In this document: positions 59,215 to 64,000 of the stretch, in pieces
Numbering within the stretch: the stretch's first letter is position 1
How the letters are laid out: the number at the start of each line of letters is the position of its first letter
Source of the DNA: Streptomyces iranensis
GTDB taxonomy: Bacteria; Actinomycetota; Actinomycetes; Streptomycetales; Streptomycetaceae
DNA: 64,000 bases
Assembly (NCBI RefSeq): GCF_017874715.1
Contig: NZ_JAGGLR010000002.1
Location: 124,001-188,000 of the forward strand
Direction: 5' to 3'
Program-made: the position numbers and the translations under genes
The notes under the pieces: model-generated
Databases searched by the model: none
Seen by the model: only the letters and a program-made list of their open reading frames with translations
What the model was told of the DNA's origin: nothing

Positions 59215-60420
59215 TCAGTGCCGGCCGCTGAACGCTGGGGCCGGTCCGGTGGTGGCGGCGTCGTGGCCGCGGCGGGCGTCGCGGCGCTCCAGGGCGGCCG
59301 AGAGGACGGCGAGGAGCAGGGCGGATCCGGCGAGGATCGCGCCGACCCAGTTGGGCGCGGTGTAGCCGAGTCCGGCCGAGATCACCAGGCCGCCGAGCCA
59401 GGCCGAGAGCGCGTTGCCCAGGTTGAAGGCGCCGATGTTGACGGCGGAGGCGAGGGTCGGGGCACCCGCCGCGTAGTCCAGCACCCGCTTCTGCAGCGGG
59501 GGCACGGTGGCGAAGCCCAGGGCGCCGACCAGGGCGATGGAGACGGCGGCCGCGATCTTGTTGTGGGCGGTGAAGGTGAACGCGGCCAGGACCAGCGCGA
59601 GGGCGCCCAGCGACACGTACAGCATCGGCATCAGCGCCCGGTCGGCGAACCGGCCGCCCAGAAGGTTGCCGCCGACCATGCCGAGGCCGAAGAGGACCAG
59701 CAGCCAGGTGACGGAGGAGTCCGCGAAGCCCGCGACCTCGGTCATCATCGGCGCGATATAGGTGATGGCGGCGAAGACACCGCCGAAGCCGAGCACGGTC
59801 ATCGCCATGGCCAGCAGCACCTGTACGTTGCGGAAGGCCGCCAGCTCATGGATCAGATGCACGCCCTCCGGCTTGGGGATGTCGGGAACGAGCTTGGCGA
59901 TGCCCGCCAGGCCGATCACGCCGAGCGCCGCGACGAGGAAGAAGGTGGTCCGCCACCCCAGCGACTGGCCGATCGAGGTGCCCAGCGGCACGCCGACGAC
60001 GTTGGCGATGGTCAGGCCGGTGAACATCATCGAGATGGCTCCGGCCTTCTTCTCGGGCGCGACCAGATCGGCCGCGACGACCGATCCGATGCCGAAGAAC
60101 GCGCCGTGCGCGAAGGAGGCGACGATCCGTCCCACGGCCATTACGCCGAAGGCGGGGGCGAGCGCGGAGAGCAGATTGCCCACCACGAACAGCCCCATCA
60201 GCAGCATCAGCATGCGCTTGCGGGAGATCTTCGTACCGAGCGCGGTCATCAGCGGCGCGCCGACCATGACGCCGAGCGCGTAGCCGGTCACCAGGAATCC
60301 GGCGGTGGGGATGGACACATCGAAGTCCCCGGCGACCTCGGGCAGCAGCCCCATGATCACGAACTCGGTGGTTCCGATCCCAAAGGCCCCGATGGCGAGG
60401 GCCAGCAGTGCGATGGGCAT
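59215..60420 (-). CDS. MFS drug/sugar exporter (DHA1, AraJ/Cmx-like)
   Basis: The 401-residue protein has 12 hydrophobic segments, GIGTTEFVIMGLLPEVAGDF near residue 16 and GYALGVMVGAPLMTAL, LGTKISRKRMLMLLMGLFVV, typical of the AraJ/CmlR-type exporters of the DHA1 family. GGAG precedes the ATG at nine bases. It is divergent from the MarR gene, with a palindrome over its promoter, so it should be derepressed by a MarR ligand such as a toxic phenolic or drug. Confidence 0.92.
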   Translation of the reverse strand: MPIALLALAIGAFGIGTTEFVIMGLLPEVAGDFDVSIPTAGFLVTGYALGVMVGAPLMTALGTKISRKRMLMLLMGLFVVGNLLSALAPAFGVMAVGRIVASFAHGAFFGIGSVVAADLVAPEKKAGAISMMFTGLTIANVVGVPLGTSIGQSLGWRTTFFLVAALGVIGLAGIAKLVPDIPKPEGVHLIHELAAFRNVQVLLAMAMTVLGFGGVFAAITYIAPMMTEVAGFADSSVTWLLVLFGLGMVGGNLLGGRFADRALMPMLYVSLGALALVLAAFTFTAHNKIAAAVSIALVGALGFATVPPLQKRVLDYAAGAPTLASAVNIGAFNLGNALSAWLGGLVISAGLGYTAPNWVGAILAGSALLLAVLSAALERRDARRGHDAATTGPAPAFSGRH

Positions 60421-60464
60421 GAAAGTTCACTCCAAGTGATTGCTACCGCCCTTTACGAGCATCC

Positions 60465-60493
60465 ACAATACTTGCAGACGCAGTAATTGCAAG
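60465..60493 (-). promoter_or_regulatory. MFS promoter with candidate MarR operator
   Basis: On the minus strand TTGCAA (60492-60487) and TATTGT (60470-60465) are 16 bases apart. The inverted repeat CTTGCA-N11-TGCAAG (60471-60493) covers the -35 and spacer, positioned for repression by the divergent MarR protein. Confidence 0.6.
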
Positions 60494-60583
60494 CGCGCTA
60501 TATTGCTCGTGCTGTGTATCACGTCATCGTCACCGCCGCGGACCCCGACCGGGCCCCGCCCCACCCCGCATCAGGAGGCATCC

Positions 60584-61102
60584 ATGACCACACCGCCCAA
60601 GGCCACACCGGACCTCGTCGCCACCCCCCTCGCCCAGAGCTGGTGCGCCCTGTCACTGCTGCACAGCAGGATCGAGACGCATCTCGAGGGGGCTCTCCAC
60701 ACCCGCCATGAGCTCAGCGCCCGCGAGTACGCGGTCCTGGACGTCCTGAGCCGACAGCACGACGGGGACAACGGCCATCTGCAGATGAAGCAGGTGGCCG
60801 ACGCGGTCGCCCTCAGCCAGAGCGCCACCACCCGCCTGGTCGCCCGGCTCGAGGATCGCGAACTCCTCTCCCGCTACCTGTGCCCCACCGACCGGCGCGG
60901 GATCTACACCAATGTCACCGAGGCCGGGCTGCTCCTGCTCGGCCAGGCCCGGCCGACGTACGAAGGCGCCCTGCGCGAGGCGCTCGACCTGGCGGCGCGG
61001 GACCCGAGGCTCACCACCCTGGTCGCGGCCGTGGCCTCGCTGGAGGCGTCGCCCCTCGACGCCTCGTCACTCCGAATTCCGGGGTGTGAGCTCTCCGGCT
61101 GA
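60584..61102 (+). CDS. MarR-family regulator
   Basis: The 172-residue protein has the MarR winged helix (HELSAREYAVLDVLSR, QMKQVADAVALSQSATTRLV then ARLEDRELLSRYLCPTDRRG, residues 42-108) with the dimerisation helices at both ends. AGGAGG precedes the ATG. It is divergent from the MFS exporter and probably represses it. Its last codons form one arm of a terminator stem. Confidence 0.92.
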   Translation: MTTPPKATPDLVATPLAQSWCALSLLHSRIETHLEGALHTRHELSAREYAVLDVLSRQHDGDNGHLQMKQVADAVALSQSATTRLVARLEDRELLSRYLCPTDRRGIYTNVTEAGLLLLGQARPTYEGALREALDLAARDPRLTTLVAAVASLEASPLDASSLRIPGCELSG

Positions 61103-61116
61103 CCTCACACCCCGGA
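61078..61116. terminator. Bidirectional terminator built into two coding ends
   Basis: Perfect 13-bp stem (61078-61090 with 61104-61116), 13-base loop. The left arm lies in the last codons of the MarR gene and the right arm in the last codons of the LysR gene, whose stops are only two bases apart. Confidence 0.75.
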
Positions 61117-62043
61117 GACGAGGCCACCGGCCAGCGGCGCCGCACCCAGCTCCCGCTCGTCCGACAGCACCGTCTCGCGGAACGAGGCGACGACCGGCCG
61201 CAGATCGACGTGGTGCCAGACGGCCCACAGATGGACGGACGCCTCATGCCAGGGCAGGGCGCGCACGGCCACGGCCTCCGTGGCGCCGCGCACCATGCTC
61301 TTCTGCACCAGCGCCAGCCCGAGGCCGGAGGCCACCAGGCCGAGCGCGGTCAGGGGATCCGCGGCGTCGAGCCGGATGTCGGGTGTGAAGCCCGAGGCCA
61401 CGCACGAGGCGACGAACGTGTCCCGCCACGCCGGGTCGCCCGGCTCCTCGACCGCGATCCACGGCTGCCCGTCCAGATCCTTCGCCGAGATCGTCTCGCC
61501 GGCGGCCAGCGGGTGGTCCGCCGGAAGGACCAGCAGCAACGGGTCCTCCAGCAGCGGCGCGGCCCGCAGCACGGGGTCGTCGCGGTCCGGCTCCTCCCGT
61601 ACCAGGGCGATGTCCAGGCTGCGCTGGCGCAGCCCCTCGAACTGCTCGGCCGCGGCCATGCTGTACAGCGCGACATGGATGCCGGGGCTCTCCTCCTGGA
61701 GCCGGCGCAGCGCACCCGGCAGCACTCCGGTGTGCATGGCGTCGGCCACGTAGCCGATGCACAGCCCGCCCTCCTCGCCCCTGCCCAGCCGGCGGCCCAG
61801 GTTCTCCAGCCGGTCGGCATGGCGCAGCAGCGCCCTGGCCTCGCCGAGGAAGACCGCGCCATCGCGGGTGAGCCGGATGCGCTGCTGGCTGCGCTCGAAC
61901 AGGGTCAGGCCGAGGTTCTTCTCCAGCTGAGCGATCTGCCGACTGAGAGGAGACTGGGAGATGTGGAGTTGCTCGGCGGCGCGGCCGACGTGCTCGGTCT
62001 CGGCCACGGCGATGAAGTAGCGCAGTTGTCGCAGGTCAAGCAT
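61105..62043 (-). CDS. LysR-family regulator
   Basis: The 312-residue protein has the LysR helix-turn-helix (MLDLRQLRYFIAVAETEHVG then RAAEQLHISQSPLSRQIAQL, residues 1-58) and the two-lobed inducer domain (LCIGYVADAMHTGVLPGALR, DIALVREEPDRDDPVLRAAP, ALGLVASGLGLALVQKSM). GGAGG lies before the ATG. It is divergent from the aldo/keto reductase at 62186, with a dyad between them. Confidence 0.93.
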   Translation of the reverse strand: MLDLRQLRYFIAVAETEHVGRAAEQLHISQSPLSRQIAQLEKNLGLTLFERSQQRIRLTRDGAVFLGEARALLRHADRLENLGRRLGRGEEGGLCIGYVADAMHTGVLPGALRRLQEESPGIHVALYSMAAAEQFEGLRQRSLDIALVREEPDRDDPVLRAAPLLEDPLLLVLPADHPLAAGETISAKDLDGQPWIAVEEPGDPAWRDTFVASCVASGFTPDIRLDAADPLTALGLVASGLGLALVQKSMVRGATEAVAVRALPWHEASVHLWAVWHHVDLRPVVASFRETVLSDERELGAAPLAGGLVSGV

Positions 62044-62056
62044 GTAAGACCTCCGA

Positions 62057-62099
62057 GGACTCAAGTCTATCCAAGAGAGTCTTGGACAGTCTGAAGTCC
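62057..62099. promoter_or_regulatory. Nested dyad in the LysR/AKR gap
   Basis: CCAAGA-N3-TCTTGG (62071-62085) is centred at 62078, as is an outer imperfect repeat GGAC..TCC/GGA..GTCC (62057-62072 with 62084-62099, 12 of 16 matching). A two-level dyad suits a LysR tetramer. Confidence 0.55.
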
Positions 62100-62185
62100 C
62101 GATCCTAACGTCGAAGGCGAACGAACGGCGGACCGGCCGAAGGCCATGAGTCCGTCCCTTCCCCCTCTCTCCGCAAGGACACTTC

Positions 62186-63196
62186 ATGACCATCACGTCT
62201 CTGCTCCCGGGCCGCCTCGGACTGGGCACGGCCCCGCTGGGCAGCATGTTCCGCGACGTCTCCGACGAGGAGGCCGCCGCGACCGTGGACGCCGCCTGGG
62301 ACCACGGCATCCGCTACTACGACACCGCCCCCTTCTACGGCGCGGGCCTGGCGGAGATACGCCTCGGCGACGCGCTCGCCGGGCGCCCCCGCGACAGTTA
62401 CGTGCTCAGCACCAAGGTGGGCCGCGTCATCCTCGACGAGATCGAGGACCCCGCCACCCGTGAACTCGGCGAGAAGGGCGGTCTGTTCGAGCACGGCCGT
62501 CCCAACAAGCTCGTGCACGAATGGACGGCCGACGCCACCAAGCGGTCCATCGAGGACAGCCTGCGGCGCCTGCGCACCGACCGGCTCGACATCGTCTGGG
62601 TCCACGACGTGGCCCAGGACTTCCACGGCGACGAGTGGCTCGCCGTCTACGAGAGCGCCCGCACCGGCGCCTTCCGCGTCCTGCAGCAGCTGCGCGACGA
62701 GGGCGTGATCAAGGCGTGGGGACTCGGCGTCAACCGCGTCGAACCCATCGAGCTCACCCTCGACCTGGACGAGCCGAAGCCGGACGCCTTCCTGCTGGCC
62801 GGGCGCTACACCCTGCTGGACCACGACCGCGCCCTGCAGCGCCTGCTCCCCACGGCGGCCGACCAGGACGTCAGTCTCGTCGTCGGCGGCCCCTACAGCT
62901 CCGGCATCCTCGCGGGCGGCACCCACTTCGAATACCAGGACGCGCCCGCGCACATCATCGAGAAGGTGGCGCGCATCAAGGAGCTCGCCGAGCGGCACGG
63001 CGTCAGCGTCAAGGCGGCCGCCCTGCAGTTCTCCCTGGCCCACCCGGCGGCCGCCGCCGTGATCCCGGGCGCGACCCGGCCCAGCCGTATCGCCGAGGAC
63101 GTCGCTGCCCTCGACGAGGCCATCCCCGCGGCGTTCTGGGCCGAGCTCCGCGAGGCCGGACTGGTCTCCCCCCTCGCGCCCCTGCCCACCGCCTGA
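62186..63196 (+). CDS. Aldo/keto reductase, aldose 1-dehydrogenase-like
   Basis: The 336-residue AKR has LGLGTAPLGSMFRDVSDEEA, catalytic region HGIRYYDTAPFYGAGLAE, Lys in YVLSTKVGRVI, LDIVWVHDVAQDFHGD and FSLAHPAAAAVIPGATRPS. This matches the D-threo-aldose 1-dehydrogenase/L-fucose dehydrogenase group, which oxidises aldoses such as L-fucose to lactones. AAGGAC precedes the ATG. It is divergent from its presumed LysR regulator and followed by an SRPBCC gene. Confidence 0.92.
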   Translation: MTITSLLPGRLGLGTAPLGSMFRDVSDEEAAATVDAAWDHGIRYYDTAPFYGAGLAEIRLGDALAGRPRDSYVLSTKVGRVILDEIEDPATRELGEKGGLFEHGRPNKLVHEWTADATKRSIEDSLRRLRTDRLDIVWVHDVAQDFHGDEWLAVYESARTGAFRVLQQLRDEGVIKAWGLGVNRVEPIELTLDLDEPKPDAFLLAGRYTLLDHDRALQRLLPTAADQDVSLVVGGPYSSGILAGGTHFEYQDAPAHIIEKVARIKELAERHGVSVKAAALQFSLAHPAAAAVIPGATRPSRIAEDVAALDEAIPAAFWAELREAGLVSPLAPLPTA

Positions 63197-63232
63197 CGAT
63201 CCCCCTCCCCCCATCCCGACAGGAGCATCTCC

Positions 63233-63661
63233 ATGGCCTCCACCACCGCCACCGTCGACCTGCCCGTACCACCGGATCGGGTGTGGCAGCTCATCGGCGG
63301 CTTCGACGCGCTGCCCGACTGGCTGCCGTACATCTCCGAGAGCGTCGCCGCCGAGGGCGGCCGCGTCCGCCGACTGCGCAACGAGGAAGGCGGCGTGATC
63401 GTCGAGCGGCTCGTGGCCTTCGACGACGCCGCCCACTCGTACAGCTACGCCATCCTGGATGCGCCGTTCCCGGTGACCGACTACCTCTCCACGCTGCGTG
63501 TGCGCGAGGTCCCCGGCCGGTCCGACGCGTCGCGCGTCGAGTGGTCCGGGGAGTTCACCCCCACCGGCGTCAGCGACGACGAAGCCGTCGCGCTCTTCCA
63601 CGGCATCTATGCCGACGGGCTCGCCGCCCTGCGCAACACCCTGGCGGACCGAGCCGCCTGA
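63233..63661 (+). CDS. SRPBCC-family protein
   Basis: The 142-residue protein has the START-like fold: ATVDLPVPPDRVWQLIGGFD, ALPDWLPYISES, EGGRVRRLRNEEGGVIVERL and SRVEWSGEFTPTGVSDDEAV, matching the polyketide cyclase/MxaD-like branch. Such proteins bind small hydrophobic ligands. AGGAG precedes the ATG, 36 bases after the AKR. The role is probably ancillary to that enzyme. Confidence 0.85.
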   Translation: MASTTATVDLPVPPDRVWQLIGGFDALPDWLPYISESVAAEGGRVRRLRNEEGGVIVERLVAFDDAAHSYSYAILDAPFPVTDYLSTLRVREVPGRSDASRVEWSGEFTPTGVSDDEAVALFHGIYADGLAALRNTLADRAA

Positions 63662-63690
63662 CGGGCCGCCACGCAGGGGTATTACGACGA

Positions 63691-63728
63691 GCCGCCCGCC
63701 CGGGAGCAACCCGCACCCGGGCGGCGGC
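63691..63728 (+). terminator. Terminator after the SRPBCC gene
   Basis: GC-rich stem of 13 pairs with one bulged C (63691-63704 with 63716-63728) and an 11-base loop. Confidence 0.55.
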
Positions 63729-63740
63729 GTTCAATAACAC

Positions 63741-63820
63741 CGTCCCAAGACACCGCCCCAAGACACCGCCCCGAAACGGCACCCCGAGACGCCGAGCCCA
63801 AAGCGGCGGCCCCGAGACGC
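63741..63820. repeat. Degenerate 13-bp tandem array beyond the LacI gene
   Basis: CGTCCCAAGACAC, CGCCCCAAGACAC, CGCCCCGAAACGG, CACCCCGAGACGC and two 14-base relatives run head-to-tail up to two bases from the LacI stop codon. Confidence 0.85.
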
Positions 63821-63822
63821 CG

Positions 63823-64000
63823 TCAGGAGGCGGGCGTATGCGCGGTGGACCGCCGGATCACCAGCTCGGCCGGGAACTCGCGGCGCCGGGCGGGCAGCGT
63901 GCGGTCCTCGATCCGCTCGATCAGCATCCGCACCGCCATCCGCGCCATGTCCGTGATCGGCTGCCGCACCGTGGTCAGGCCGTACGCCTCCCACGCGGCC
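63823..64000 (-). CDS. LacI-family regulator, C-terminal fragment
   Basis: Only the last 59 codons are in the window: AYGLTTVRQPITDMARMAVR, then MLIERIEDRTLPARRREFPA and ELVIRRSTAHTPAS before TGA. This is the end of the sugar-binding domain of a LacI/GalR repressor (TTVRQP, AELVIRRST are typical). The N-terminal helix-turn-helix lies beyond the window. It converges on the SRPBCC gene. Confidence 0.88.
   Translation of the reverse strand, partial: AAWEAYGLTTVRQPITDMARMAVRMLIERIEDRTLPARRREFPAELVIRRSTAHTPAS

Noticed and set aside
1..64000. Antibiotic biosynthetic cluster, prophage, IS element or tRNA
   Set aside because: No PKS, NRPS, terpene or RiPP enzymes, no transposase or integrase signature, no attachment-site repeats and no tRNA cloverleaf were recognised.

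Overview
The window is high-GC actinobacterial DNA, almost certainly a Streptomyces chromosome. The signs are G or C in nearly every third codon position, many GTG starts (one TTG), GGAGG-type ribosome sites, twin-arginine leaders on secreted hydrolases, and a density of IclR, MarR, LysR, GntR, XRE-MmyB and RpiR regulators typical of the genus. No phage, IS element, CRISPR array, tRNA or rRNA was seen. The content is mostly accessory carbohydrate and polyol metabolism, with one core gene (metE).

Region by region. 1-3346: an IclR regulator and two secreted GH99/GH71-like glycosidases whose convergent stop codons share the same CTAG. 3599-7753: RlmA-type rRNA methyltransferase, a small molybdopterin-domain protein, a TehA/SLAC1-family transporter divergent from a CGNR zinc-finger regulator, and a membrane protein. 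7904-13043: a secreted GH101 endo-alpha-N-acetylgalactosaminidase, an AraC regulator, a 69-residue secreted peptide and a 5'-truncated methyltransferase. 13200-15900: cobalamin riboswitch and metE. 15998-19811: XRE-MmyB regulator divergent from an SDR, an epoxide hydrolase, and an AraC pseudogene. 19793-25795: Lrp regulator divergent from a fused indolepyruvate ferredoxin oxidoreductase and an acyl-CoA dehydrogenase, then a lipoprotein. 25809-38448: a 13-gene minus-strand operon. 38836-46470: an anti-sigma-like ATPase, then an IclR/split-transketolase/dehydrogenase/MFS/SDR group. 46582-52740: a GntR regulon with a dehydrogenase, lactonase, second dehydrogenase, epimerase-like protein and SDR. 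52813-56453: a complete sugar ABC importer. 56600-64000: flavin- and NADPH-type oxidoreductases, a GlcG-like protein, an MFS exporter, MarR, LysR, an SRPBCC protein and the end of a LacI regulator.

The most interesting unit is the 25809-38448 operon. In transcription order it encodes a sugar ABC importer, a UlaG-like lactonase, a KDPG-type aldolase, an SDR, two MDR dehydrogenases (one without its structural zinc cysteines), a glycerol-kinase-like FGGY kinase, a shikimate-dehydrogenase-family protein, a cupin phosphoglucose isomerase, a 2-hydroxyacid dehydrogenase and an RpiR regulator. I know of no described pathway with this combination. It reads from a promoter that mirrors a second promoter serving the neighbouring anti-sigma-like ATPase: each carries the same 16-bp operator six bases upstream of TTGAC.

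Two further regulons can be read directly. A CCTGTA-N2-TACAGG palindrome next to TTGACA lies before both the dehydrogenase at 47601 and the lactonase operon at 48871, tying them to the GntR gene between. A TACC-N4-ACTG-N2-CAGT site lies before both the IclR gene and the transketolase/dehydrogenase divergent pair. A separate recurring feature is short tandem-repeat arrays just beyond stop codons (15933, 33838, 46528, 57710, 58614, 63741).
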